From Actinokineospora auranticolor (GTDB lineage Bacteria; Actinomycetota; Actinomycetes; Mycobacteriales; Pseudonocardiaceae): DNA of 64,000 nucleotides. The stretch covers positions 682,001-746,000 of the forward strand of contig NZ_PTIX01000001.1 of the NCBI RefSeq assembly GCF_002934265.1. The letters run 5' to 3'. The notes beneath the pieces were generated by a model that did not search any database, had not been told where the DNA came from, and worked only from the letters and a program-made list of their open reading frames with translations. Each line of letters starts with the position of its first letter. Position 1 is the stretch's first letter. The position numbers were made by a program, and so were the translations under genes. Positions 52,164 through 60,047 of the stretch are shown here, piece by piece.

Positions 52164-53162
52164 TCAGCGGTTGACGAAGGACATCGAGTGCTCGTTCCAC
52201 CGCTCGCCCGCAGCGGCGCCTCGCGGCCAGATCGCGTCGATCGCGGCCAGGTCCGCGGGAGTCAGGGTGAGGAACGCGGCGTCGGCGTTCTCCTCCAGGT
52301 GGGCCTGGGTGCGGGCGCCCGGGATGGGGACGACGTTCGGGCCCTGGTGGTGCAGCCAGGCCAGGGCCCACTGCGCCGGGGTGGCGCCCGCCTGGGTCGC
52401 CAGGTCGGCGAACCGGTCGACCAGGACCAGGTTCGCCTCCCGGTTCCCGTCCTGGAACCTGGGCTGGGCCAGCCTGCGGAAGTCGTTGTCGGCCAACGAC
52501 TCCAGCGTTCGGATCGCGCCGCTGAGGAAACCCCGGCCCAGCGGCGCGTACGGCACGACGGTGATCCCCAGCGACCGGGCCAGCGGCGCGATCTCCACCT
52601 CGATGTCGCGCGACCACAGCGACCACTCGGTCTGCAACGCGGCGATCGGGTGCGCGGCGTGCGCGCGGCGGATGGTCGCGGGTGCCGCCTCCGACAGGCC
52701 GATCTCCCGCACCAACCCCTCGCACACCAACTCCGCGAGCGCCCCGACCGTCTCCTCGATCTCCACCGACGTGTCGACCCGGGTCAGGAAGAACAGGTCC
52801 AGGTGGTCCACGCCGAGCCGCCGCAGTGAGTCCACACAGGACTGGCGGACGTAGGCCGCGTCGCCGCGGACACCCACGCCGACACCGGGTCCCGGCCGCT
52901 GCACGCCGAACTTGGTCGACAGCACGGCGCGGTCCCTGCGGTCGGCCACGGCCTTGCCCAGCAGCTCCTCGCCCGCGCCGAACCCGTACACGTCGGCCGT
53001 GTCGATCAGCGTCACCCCGAGGTCCAGCGCGCGGTGGATGGTGCGCACCGCCTCCGCCGGGTCGGCGGGGCCGTAGGCGTCGGACATCCCCAGGCAACCC
53101 AGGCCCTGGGCGCCCACCTCCAGCGCGCCGACGCGGCGGCGGGGGAGTCGGGTGATGGTCAT
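52164..53162 (-). CDS. aldo/keto reductase family protein with altered catalytic site
   Basis: This 332-residue TIM-barrel protein of the YakC/AKR13-like group has the tetrad residues Asp54 and Tyr59 (DTADVYG) and Lys84 (LSTKFG). The usual histidine (normally in a YxxHRVD context) is replaced: LFFLTRVD puts Thr127 there. NADPH-binding elements near the C-terminus (VVPIPGARTQAHLEEN) look intact. It may still bind NADPH and reduce carbonyls poorly, or act in another way. Its start is 3 bases from the cyclase stop on the same strand, so it is probably co-transcribed with that gene and may act on the spirotetronate. Its role is unknown. Confidence 0.85.
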   Translation of the reverse strand: MTITRLPRRRVGALEVGAQGLGCLGMSDAYGPADPAEAVRTIHRALDLGVTLIDTADVYGFGAGEELLGKAVADRRDRAVLSTKFGVQRPGPGVGVGVRGDAAYVRQSCVDSLRRLGVDHLDLFFLTRVDTSVEIEETVGALAELVCEGLVREIGLSEAAPATIRRAHAAHPIAALQTEWSLWSRDIEVEIAPLARSLGITVVPYAPLGRGFLSGAIRTLESLADNDFRRLAQPRFQDGNREANLVLVDRFADLATQAGATPAQWALAWLHHQGPNVVPIPGARTQAHLEENADAAFLTLTPADLAAIDAIWPRGAAAGERWNEHSMSFVNR

Positions 53163-53165
53163 GGG

Positions 53166-53675
53166 TCAGGCCCGGTACAGCACGATGGCCGACTCGTAGA
53201 CCCGGTGGGTCTCGTTCGCCACCGGGCGGAACGTCCGGTAGCCGACGGCACCGGCCAGCGGCCCCTCGACGACCGTCGCCGGGAACGACGCCCACTCGCC
53301 CCCGGTCAGCCTGCCGTCGTCGACCAGGCCGCCCGCGCGGATCACGTTGCCGTCGTCGAGGGTGATGGTCTCGCCGAAGTACGCGAGGAAGGTGCCGGAC
53401 CCCTGCTTGTAGAGCATCCGGCCCGCGCCCTTGGTCCGCCCGATGCGCGTGTCGCCCGCGAAGATCTCCAGCTCGACGGTGGCGAAGTCGTGCTCCGTCG
53501 GCGTCTCGCCGGTCGGGTCCGGGTTGTTCGACTCGTACGCGACGACCTTCTCCGTCAGGTCGCGCAGGACCAGGACCGCCGAGGGGTCCAGGAGCCCCGC
53601 GACCCGGTCGGACGCGGTCTCCGGCGGCACGTCGAACGACGTCCGGGCGGCGGGCTCGGTGTGCTGGGCGGTCAC
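53166..53675 (-). CDS. AbyU-like spirotetronate cyclase (candidate Diels-Alderase)
   Basis: This 169-residue protein starts at GTG 53675 with GGAGG 6 bases upstream. After about 40 residues of extension it shows the allene-oxide-cyclase-like barrel pattern: ATVELEIFAGDTRIG, LAYFGETITLDDGNVIRAGG, then WASFPATVVEGPLAGAVGY and TFRPV. From memory this matches the strand order and the G-x-x-x-G loop of AbyU, the enzyme that closes the cyclohexene of abyssomicin by a [4+2] reaction between the diene and the tetronate methylene. The complete tetronate gene set and the triene-forming modules supply exactly such a substrate. The extra N-terminal segment could be a lid, as in PyrI4. Identity could not be computed. 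Confidence 0.75.
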   Translation of the reverse strand: MTAQHTEPAARTSFDVPPETASDRVAGLLDPSAVLVLRDLTEKVVAYESNNPDPTGETPTEHDFATVELEIFAGDTRIGRTKGAGRMLYKQGSGTFLAYFGETITLDDGNVIRAGGLVDDGRLTGGEWASFPATVVEGPLAGAVGYRTFRPVANETHRVYESAIVLYRA

Positions 53676-53740
53676 GGGTGCCTCCAACGGCAGCTGCGGA
53701 CTGGTGCAGCGCGACGCTAGGTGGCTCCGCCTAAGGAGTT

Positions 53741-56485
53741 CTAAAAACCGGTCTCCTGGGTCAGGGCCAGCGCGAGCTGCACCTGGGAGCGCACACCGGT
53801 CTTGCGGTAGATCCGGGTCAGGTGCACGTCGACCGTGCGCAGGCTGATCTCCAGCGCCTCCGCGATGTCCTTGCGCTTCATGCCGGAACTGACCAGCAGT
53901 GCGATCTCCCGCTCCCGCCGGGTCAGCTCGCCGAGCACGGCCACCTCGACCGGCGCCGCGTCCACCGCCCGCGGTTCCGGGCAGGTGAACCACGCCAGCA
54001 GCGTCTGCGCCGCGCACCGGCGGGCCACCTCGCGCCCCAGGTCCGCCCGGTCCGCCGCGCCGTCGCGGTGCCCGGTCGCGGACAGCAGCCGGACCGCGTG
54101 GCCCAGCGCATAGGCCTGCTCGACCTGCATGCCCGCCATGGCGAACAACTCCGCCGCCCGGTCGTAGTGGTGCACCGCGCGCATCACCAGCCGCTCGGCG
54201 CGCCGCTCGTGGCCCCTGGCCAGTTCGGCGTACGCGACGTTGTGCGGCAACGGGAACCGCTGCGCGTGCTTGATCGCGTGGTTGGCCGACTCCTCCGCCA
54301 CCGACATGCCCGCGTCGACCGCGGCGGCGCACAGCAGCTCCCAGGTCGCCGCCCGGTGCCAGATCGGGATACCGAGCAGCGCCACCCCTCGACCCTCGTT
54401 GAGCAGCAGCGTCACGCAGTGCTTGGCGTCGCCGTCGAGCCACGCGCACTTGGCCAGCGGCAGCGCCGCCAGCGACGCGCAGCCGTTGATCCCGCCCCAC
54501 GGCACCGACTGCTGGGCCAGCGCCTGCTGCGCGAGCACCCGGGCCCGCCCGTCGCCCGGCGCCTCCCGCCACACCTCGGCCAGCGACTTCAGCGCCAGGG
54601 CCTGGGCGTGCCGGTGGTTGTTGCCGCCGGACTCGATGATCGCGTCGTCGGCCGCGTCGTACGCGGGCCGCAGCCGCCCCAGCTGCCGCTCGGCCTCGCT
54701 GAGCAGCACGTGCAGCGTGGGCAGCAGGAACTGCTGCTGCCGCGCGTTGGCGACGCCGACACCGCGCACCAGGTACCGGCGGGCCTCCGGGTAGCGGCCC
54801 GAGTAGAGCGAGCCGAGCGACAGGAGCACGACCGTCGGCAGCGCCGCCGCCAGTTGGTGCTCGGGTGCGCGGTCGACCAGTTCCCCCGCTGCGGTCAGGT
54901 CGTCGGTGGCCTCCCGCACCCGGCCGGACGGGATCGCCTCCAGCGCGCGGATGGCCAGCAGGCCCGCGGCGACGAGGTGGTCGCCGTGCCCCCTGGCCGC
55001 CTCGATCGCGCCGTCGAGGGGCGTCGGTTCGCCCCGCCAGCCCGCGAAGTGCTCGCGGAACGCGTTCGCCAGCACCAGCGCGGGCCTGCCCGGGTCGGTG
55101 CTGGCGGTGCCGCGTAATCGCTCGGTCAGCAGGTCCATGACCTGCACGTCGTGCCCGAGCACGCCCTCCACCACCGCGACCGCGGCGACCTGGCGGGACA
55201 GCTCGACCGGGTCGGCGGTGCCCGCGTCGTGCACGGTGAACAGCAGCTCGCGGCTCTCCGCGACCCGGCCGACCTGGGCCAGCGCGCCGCTGAGCGCCAG
55301 CCGGGCCGACACCCCGACCTCGCTGTCCAGCGGCGCCTCGGTCAGCACCGAGGTCAGCCACGAGATGGCGGAGGTGATGTCGCCCGAGGTCAGCTCGCCC
55401 GCCGCCGCGACGATCCTGGCCAGCTCGCCCTCGCGCGCCCGCGACAGCGAGTTCACCAGGTGGAAGCCGAGTTCCCGCTCGGCCAGCCCGCGCGCGGTCA
55501 GCCGCTGGATGGCCCGCTGGTGCGCCCGCGCCGACCAGCACGGGTCGATCGTGCGGTGCAGCAGCGTGCCGAACACGTCGTCGCGCAGGGACAGGCGATC
55601 ACCCTGGTCGGGCCGCAGCAGGTCCCGGCGGGCCAGCGACTCCACGGACGCGGCCACCACCAGCGGGTCGACCTCGGCCACCTCGGCGAGCAGGTCCCGG
55701 TCGAACCGCGACCGCAGCACGGCGGCGGCGTGCAGCACCACGCGCTCGTTGAGGGTGAGGTCGCGGGTCTCGCGCAGCACCGCGAACTCGTACGGTGCCA
55801 CGGCCGTGTCGGTGCCCAGCCGGGCGCTCTCGTCGAGGGCCTGCAAGGCCAGCAGGGCGAACGGGTTGCCCGCGCTGCGCCTGCGCGCGTCCAGCGGCGC
55901 CGGTGACACGGCCAGCAGCTGCTCGTCCGACAGCGGTCCCAGGTCGACGCGCACCGCCTGGCCGTACACCGCCGCCATCCGCAGCGCCTCGTCCAGGTGC
56001 GCCGGGGTCTGCCTGCCGCGCAGCGCGATCACCACGTCGGCCAGCGGGGCAGTGGTGCCCGCGGCCATGTCGCACAGCTCGGCGACGGTGGCCTCGTCGG
56101 CGAGGTGCGCGTCGTCGATCACCACCAGTTCCCTGGTGGACCGCCGGGGCCGCAACCGGGAGACGACCGCGACCTCGCGCTCGTCGGCCCGCCGCGCGCG
56201 CCGCAGCAGCGTCCGCACCTGGTCCATGGTCGCCCGACCGGTGCCGGGACCGCGCCGCGCGCACTGGTGGACGGTCGCGGGCCGCTCGCTCCACTGCCGC
56301 TCCCGGACGAGTACCCCCAGCAGGTGCGTCTTGCCCGAGCCCGGCTCGCCGACCACGGCGATCACCCGCCCGGGGGCGTCCGGGTCGAACACCGCCGCCA
56401 GCAGCAGCGCCAGCTCGGCGGCGCGCACCGAGTCCGTCCTGGCCAGGGCGTCACCCAACCGGGCGCTCCCGTCGGTGTGCGTCAT
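53741..56485 (-). CDS. LuxR-family large ATP-binding regulator (LAL type, AbyH-like)
   Basis: This 914-residue regulator has Walker A GEPGSGKT (46-53), Walker B LVVIDDAH, a long helical TPR-like middle and a C-terminal LuxR helix-turn-helix (LTRREREIALLVSSGM through LRTVDVHLTRIYRKTG). LAL proteins usually activate secondary-metabolite clusters. ATG 56485 has GGGGAGA 8 bases upstream. Codon 457 is TTA (complement at 55115-55117), so production may depend on a bldA-like tRNA and be delayed. The gene lies 65 bases before the cyclase gene on the same strand and 151 bases after the TetR gene, a likely regulatory-to-cyclase transcript. Confidence 0.92.
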   Translation of the reverse strand: MTHTDGSARLGDALARTDSVRAAELALLLAAVFDPDAPGRVIAVVGEPGSGKTHLLGVLVRERQWSERPATVHQCARRGPGTGRATMDQVRTLLRRARRADEREVAVVSRLRPRRSTRELVVIDDAHLADEATVAELCDMAAGTTAPLADVVIALRGRQTPAHLDEALRMAAVYGQAVRVDLGPLSDEQLLAVSPAPLDARRRSAGNPFALLALQALDESARLGTDTAVAPYEFAVLRETRDLTLNERVVLHAAAVLRSRFDRDLLAEVAEVDPLVVAASVESLARRDLLRPDQGDRLSLRDDVFGTLLHRTIDPCWSARAHQRAIQRLTARGLAERELGFHLVNSLSRAREGELARIVAAAGELTSGDITSAISWLTSVLTEAPLDSEVGVSARLALSGALAQVGRVAESRELLFTVHDAGTADPVELSRQVAAVAVVEGVLGHDVQVMDLLTERLRGTASTDPGRPALVLANAFREHFAGWRGEPTPLDGAIEAARGHGDHLVAAGLLAIRALEAIPSGRVREATDDLTAAGELVDRAPEHQLAAALPTVVLLSLGSLYSGRYPEARRYLVRGVGVANARQQQFLLPTLHVLLSEAERQLGRLRPAYDAADDAIIESGGNNHRHAQALALKSLAEVWREAPGDGRARVLAQQALAQQSVPWGGINGCASLAALPLAKCAWLDGDAKHCVTLLLNEGRGVALLGIPIWHRAATWELLCAAAVDAGMSVAEESANHAIKHAQRFPLPHNVAYAELARGHERRAERLVMRAVHHYDRAAELFAMAGMQVEQAYALGHAVRLLSATGHRDGAADRADLGREVARRCAAQTLLAWFTCPEPRAVDAAPVEVAVLGELTRREREIALLVSSGMKRKDIAEALEISLRTVDVHLTRIYRKTGVRSQVQLALALTQETGF

Positions 56486-56636
56486 CGACCGTCTCCCCTG
56501 GTGCGATCCGTGTGGACCGTGGATACCTCCTGTAGCGCTGCGGCGGCGCTGCCACCGGTGAATTCAGCCGGCGGACGGGGGGAAAGCAAAGCCCATCCGC
56601 ATCGTAGGAACGCCCGTGCCGTGGGCACGATCACGA

Positions 56637-57275
56637 TCACCGGGCGGTCAGGCCGCCCACCAGCAGGTCGATGAGCCGGTCGGAGTCGTCGCGCTCCGGT
56701 CCGGTGGTCTCCCGCACCCAGGCGATGCCGTGCAGCAGGTCGAACAGCTCGACCGGGGTCAGGTCGGCGCGGATCGCGCCCGCGTCCTGGGCGGCTGTGA
56801 GCAGGTCGGCGCCGCTGCCGTGCATCTGCGCGCACATGGCGTGCGACGGCGTGCCCTCGTCGTACATGCTCCGCACGAGGATGCCGACGAGGCCGCGGAA
56901 GGTGCTGAAGTGCAGCACCGCCTGCCGCATCCAGGCGACCAGCGCGGCCAGCGGTTCCTCGGTGCCCGAGACGTGCTTGGCGTGCGCGACCAGGTCCTCC
57001 AGACCGTTGCGGGTGGACGCCTCGACCAGCGTGGCCCGGGTCGGGAAGTGCCGGTACAGGGTGCCGATCGCGACGCCCGCCTTGGCCGCGATGTCCTCAA
57101 GGGACGCGCCCGCGCCGTGCTCGGCGAAGGCGGTGCGGGCGGCGGCGAGGATCGCGTCGTAGTTGCGCCTGCCGTCCGCGCGCTTGGGCCGCTGCGCGAT
57201 CAAGGGCGCGACCTCCTTGGCCGCGTCGTCGTCGGTCGCGGCGTCCCGCGTAGTGGAATCCGTACTGCCCGTCAT
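56637..57275 (-). CDS. TetR-family regulator of the adjacent MFS pump (AbyC-like)
   Basis: This 212-residue repressor has an N-terminal helix-turn-helix (ASLEDIAAKAGVAIGTLYRHFPTR) after a 35-residue acidic lead and an all-helical ligand domain of the type found in SBT/TetR_C_33-like proteins. The ribosome site AAGGAGGACC is excellent. It is divergent from the MFS transporter gene over 104 bases containing an inverted repeat, the classic layout of a repressor that is released by the exported compound. Self-resistance control is inferred from this layout. Confidence 0.9.
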   Translation of the reverse strand: MTGSTDSTTRDAATDDDAAKEVAPLIAQRPKRADGRRNYDAILAAARTAFAEHGAGASLEDIAAKAGVAIGTLYRHFPTRATLVEASTRNGLEDLVAHAKHVSGTEEPLAALVAWMRQAVLHFSTFRGLVGILVRSMYDEGTPSHAMCAQMHGSGADLLTAAQDAGAIRADLTPVELFDLLHGIAWVRETTGPERDDSDRLIDLLVGGLTAR

Positions 57276-57300
57276 GGTCCTCCTTGACTACCTGAGGCTG

Positions 57301-57333
57301 CCTCCGGTTCACTGATCGCGAACCAACCGGAGG
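57301..57333. promoter_or_regulatory. inverted-repeat operator between TetR and MFS genes
   Basis: CCTCCGGTT (57301-57309) and AACCGGAGG (57325-57333) are perfect inverted arms around 15 bases, with a nested GGTTC...GAACC. The site lies 26 bases from the TetR start and 47 from the MFS start, where a TetR dimer would block both promoters. I could not assign clear -35/-10 boxes. Confidence 0.6.
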
Positions 57334-57379
57334 TGGTCTCATCTTAGTCCGACCGCCGCCCGGAGATGAGGAGGAAGCG

Positions 57380-58819
57380 ATGAGCACCGAGACCAGCCCC
57401 GACGCGGCCGACCAGGGGGCGTCACCCCCGGCCGCCGCGCCTGCCCGGGCCGCGGCCGCGTTCGGGCTGATCCTGGCGGCCATCGTCGGCGCGGAGTTCC
57501 TGCTCCAGCTCGACGGCACGATCGTCACCGTCGCCCTGCCCGACCTGCAGGACCACCTCGGCGTCGGCGTGGTCGCCGCGTCCTGGGTGCCCAACGCGTT
57601 CCTGCTCGCCTTCGGTGGGCTGCTGCTGTTCAGCGGCAGGCTCGGCGACACCATCGGCCACCGCCGGGTGTTCCTGGTCGGCATCGGCCTGATCACCGTC
57701 GCGTCGCTGGTCGCGGGCCTGGCCCCGAACCTGCCGGTGCTGCTGGTCGGCCGCGCGCTGCAGGGCGCGGGCGCCGCGCTCGCCGGACCGGCCGGGCTCG
57801 CCCTGCTGACCACGGTGTTCGAGGGGGAGCGCCAGGCCAAGGCGTTCGGCCTGTACTCGACGGTCACCGGCCTCGGCGCCGCCGCGGGCATGATCCTCGG
57901 CGCGGTGCTGACCCACCTGGGCGACTGGCGCTGGAGCCTGCTGGTCAACGTCCCGGTCGGACTGGTCATCCTGGTGATCGCGCTGCGCACCCTCGGCGTG
58001 CGCGGGGACGTCAAGCGCGGCCACTCGCTCGGCCTGCCGAGCGCCGTGCTGGCCACGGGCGCGCTCGTGCTGCTGGTGTTCGGCCTGGTCGGCGCGGCGG
58101 AGGCGGGCTGGGGCAGCACCCGGGCGCTGCTGCCGCTGGCGGCGGGTGTCGTCGCGATCGGCGCGCTGGTCGCGGTCGACCGCAAGGCGAGCGAGCCGCT
58201 GCTGCCGGGCCGGGTGTTCGCGCTGCGCGCCCGCGCCGGGTCGTTCGTCGTGTTGCTGCTGCTGGCCTCGGTGCTGACCGGGTTCCTGCTGTACCTGGTG
58301 CAGTTCCTCCAGGTGGCGCTCAAGTTCACGCCGCTGCAGGCGGGTCTGGGCATCCTGCCGTTCGGGTTGGCGCTGCTGGTCGTGATCCAGTTCGGCACGC
58401 CCCGGCTGGCCAAGGTGGACATCAAGGTGCGCGGCCTCGCCGGTCTCGCGCTGGTGCTGGTCGGTGTGCTGTGGCTGACCGGTCTGGACGGCGCCGACAG
58501 CTACGCCGCCGGGGTGCTCGGCCCGATCATCGTGCTCGGCCTCGGTGTCGGCCTGGCGATCGTGCCGGTCAACATGGTCATCCTGACCACCAGCGCGCCC
58601 GAGGACATCGGCATCACCTCCGGCCTGCTGCAGACCAGCCTGACCATCGGCGGCGTGTTCGGCGTGGCGATCCTGCTGGTGCCGTACACCGGCGGCGCGC
58701 CGGGCGACAGCATCGGCACCCTGTTCGTGTGGAGCTCGGTCATCGTGGCCGCCGCGCTCGTGGTCGCGGCTCTGACCTGGTTCGGTGGCAGGAAACCGGA
58801 ACCCGCGGCGGCCGGGTAG
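57380..58819 (+). CDS. MFS drug/proton antiporter, DHA2 (14-helix) family (AbyD-like)
   Basis: This 479-residue membrane protein opens with a first helix containing EFLLQLDGTIVTVALP, the DHA2 signature. SGRLGDTIGHRR (motif A) and GRALQGAGAALAGPAGLALL (near motif C) follow. Enough hydrophobic segments exist for 14 helices. GAGGAGGAAG precedes the ATG. It should export the spirotetronate or a toxic precursor using the proton gradient. The divergent TetR gene and shared inverted repeat suggest induction by substrate. It ends 9 bases from the convergent SARP gene. Confidence 0.92.
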   Translation: MSTETSPDAADQGASPPAAAPARAAAAFGLILAAIVGAEFLLQLDGTIVTVALPDLQDHLGVGVVAASWVPNAFLLAFGGLLLFSGRLGDTIGHRRVFLVGIGLITVASLVAGLAPNLPVLLVGRALQGAGAALAGPAGLALLTTVFEGERQAKAFGLYSTVTGLGAAAGMILGAVLTHLGDWRWSLLVNVPVGLVILVIALRTLGVRGDVKRGHSLGLPSAVLATGALVLLVFGLVGAAEAGWGSTRALLPLAAGVVAIGALVAVDRKASEPLLPGRVFALRARAGSFVVLLLLASVLTGFLLYLVQFLQVALKFTPLQAGLGILPFGLALLVVIQFGTPRLAKVDIKVRGLAGLALVLVGVLWLTGLDGADSYAAGVLGPIIVLGLGVGLAIVPVNMVILTTSAPEDIGITSGLLQTSLTIGGVFGVAILLVPYTGGAPGDSIGTLFVWSSVIVAAALVVAALTWFGGRKPEPAAAG

Positions 58820-58828
58820 CGCCCGCCG

Positions 58829-59587
58829 TCAGCCCGCGAGCGACAGGTCGCGGTCGGCACCGAGGATGTGGGACTGGAGCCTGCGCATCGACTCGCGCGG
58901 CTCCAGTCCCAGCTCCTCGCGCAGCACCCGGCGCGCGGACTGGAACACCGCCAGCGCCTCGGCCCGCCTGCCCGACCGGTACAGCGCCACCATCAGCTGC
59001 TCGCGGAACGCCTCGTGCAGCGGGTACTCCTCGGCCCACTTGGCCAGGTCCCCGATCACCTCGCGGTGGCGGCCGGTGACCAGCGAACCCCGGGCCACCG
59101 CCTCCAGGCACTCCAGCCGCAGCTCGTCGGCCCAGCGGCCGAACCCGCCGACCACCAGCCCGTTGCGGATGTGGCCGAGCACCGGCCCCCGGAACAGCGC
59201 GGCGGCCCGGGTGAACGCGGCCAGCGCGGCGTGCGGGTCGCGGTCCACAAGGGACTGCCCGAGGGCGTGCTCGCGCTGCAGGTCGGTGACGTCCAGCCGG
59301 GACTCGTCCACTTCCAGCAGGTAGCCCTGCCCGTGGGTGCGCAGCACGGCCGCGCCCGGCTCGTCGGCGGTGAACCGCTTGCGGATCTGCGAGACGTAGA
59401 CGTGCAGCGCCGAGCGCACCCGGCGCGGCGGCTGCTCACCCCACAGCTCACCGATCAGCTCGTCGGTCGAGACGGCCCGGTTCGCCCGGATCAGCAGCGT
59501 GGCGAACAGCGTCTCGATCTTCGGCGCGGTGATCGTCAGGGTGGTCTCGCCTGCGATCTGCAAGGGGCCCAGCAGCAGATAGCGCAC
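58829..59587 (-). CDS. SARP-family transcriptional activator (AbyI-like)
   Basis: This 252-residue protein has an OmpR-like winged-helix domain (about 5-95; LLGPLQIAGE, ANRAVSTDELIGELWGE, SALHVYVSQIRKRF) and a bacterial transcriptional activation domain (BTAD, 100-250; REQLMVALYRSGRRAEAL). SARPs activate pathway genes by binding direct repeats near -35 boxes. GTG 59587 was chosen because GGAGGACACCC gives a good ribosome site and removes a non-conserved Arg/Pro-rich extension. Several palindromes lie in its upstream region. It probably acts with the LuxR-type regulator as the positive switch of this cluster. Confidence 0.92.
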   Translation of the reverse strand: MRYLLLGPLQIAGETTLTITAPKIETLFATLLIRANRAVSTDELIGELWGEQPPRRVRSALHVYVSQIRKRFTADEPGAAVLRTHGQGYLLEVDESRLDVTDLQREHALGQSLVDRDPHAALAAFTRAAALFRGPVLGHIRNGLVVGGFGRWADELRLECLEAVARGSLVTGRHREVIGDLAKWAEEYPLHEAFREQLMVALYRSGRRAEALAVFQSARRVLREELGLEPRESMRRLQSHILGADRDLSLAG

Positions 59588-59653
59588 GGGTGTCCTCCAA
59601 GGGTGGGGCCGGGGATGCTTGATGCAGGCATCCTGTCCCCGCGCCCTCGGGCC

Positions 59654-59698
59654 GCACATCAGCGGATGTGCTTACTGTCCACACTGTGGGTACGTACC
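59654..59698 (-). promoter_or_regulatory. palindrome cluster upstream of the SARP gene
   Basis: Three palindromes lie 67-111 bases before the SARP start: GCACATC/GATGTGC (59654-59671), CCACAcTGTGG (59679-59689) and GGTACGTACC (59689-59698). Their spacing suggests protein-binding sites in the promoter or leader. The 460-base gap 59588-60047 otherwise contains a short tandem repeat, the dispersed palindrome and a candidate P450 promoter, and no gene. Confidence 0.35.
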
Positions 59699-59744
59699 GC
59701 CACACCTGGTGACAACAATAGCCAGTGCCGCTAAAGCACACCAC

Positions 59745-59786
59745 AGCCGTCCACCACCGCGAGACAGCCGTCCACCACCGCGAGAT
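59745..59786. repeat. 21-bp tandem repeat, two full copies
   Basis: AGCCGTCCACCACCGCGAGA occurs at 59745 and 59766 in direct tandem (21-base period). A partial third copy (ACCACCACCGCGAGAT) at 59806-59821 merges into the dispersed palindrome. It appears to be slippage at the edge of that element. Confidence 0.7.
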
Positions 59787-59812
59787 CGCGCTCCACCCGA
59801 GGCTGACCACCA

Positions 59813-59933
59813 CCGCGAGATCGCGCCGGTCTCTGGACTGAGCGATTTCGCGAGGCCCCCTGGGGCCTCGCGAAATCGCGAGGGAAGAGATCGGCTGAAA
59901 GGCGATCTCGCCGCCTCGGCGGAGCCGAGGCCA
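59813..59933 (+). repeat. 121-bp dispersed palindromic repeat, copy 2
   Basis: This is the second copy of the element at 28368-28488, same length and orientation. Here the core inverted repeat is perfect: CGATTTCGCGAGGCCCC and GGGGCCTCGCGAAATCG with a CT centre. The following hairpin has arms GCCTCGGC and GCCGAGGC around GGA, the complementary arrangement of copy 1, which suggests that the hairpin tip can flip. It lies between the SARP gene and the second P450 gene. Confidence 0.8.
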
Positions 59934-59977
59934 AAGACACAGTGCCAAAGACACCATGAAGCCGGGCTGAAGCGGCG

Positions 59978-60006
59978 TTGGCGGTCCGGCGGTTCGCTCG
60001 TAGCGT
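59978..60006 (+). promoter_or_regulatory. candidate promoter of the second P450 gene
   Basis: TTGGCG (59978-59983), a 17-base spacer and TAGCGT (60001-60006) fit a sigma-70-type actinomycete promoter. It would give a leader of about 35 bases before the ATG at 60048, whose ribosome site is GGGAGG. It lies just downstream of the palindromic repeat. Confidence 0.4.
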
Positions 60007-60047
60007 CCCGGCGGGCGTCGATCCGTTCCGGCCCGGGAGGACCCACC

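Noticed and set aside
53676-55541. A 791-codon minus-strand frame extending upstream of the cyclase gene
   Set aside because: Its first 620 codons are the wrong frame of the LuxR-type regulator (Arg/Gly/Ala-rich). Only the last 169 codons, from the GTG with its own GGAGG, are real.
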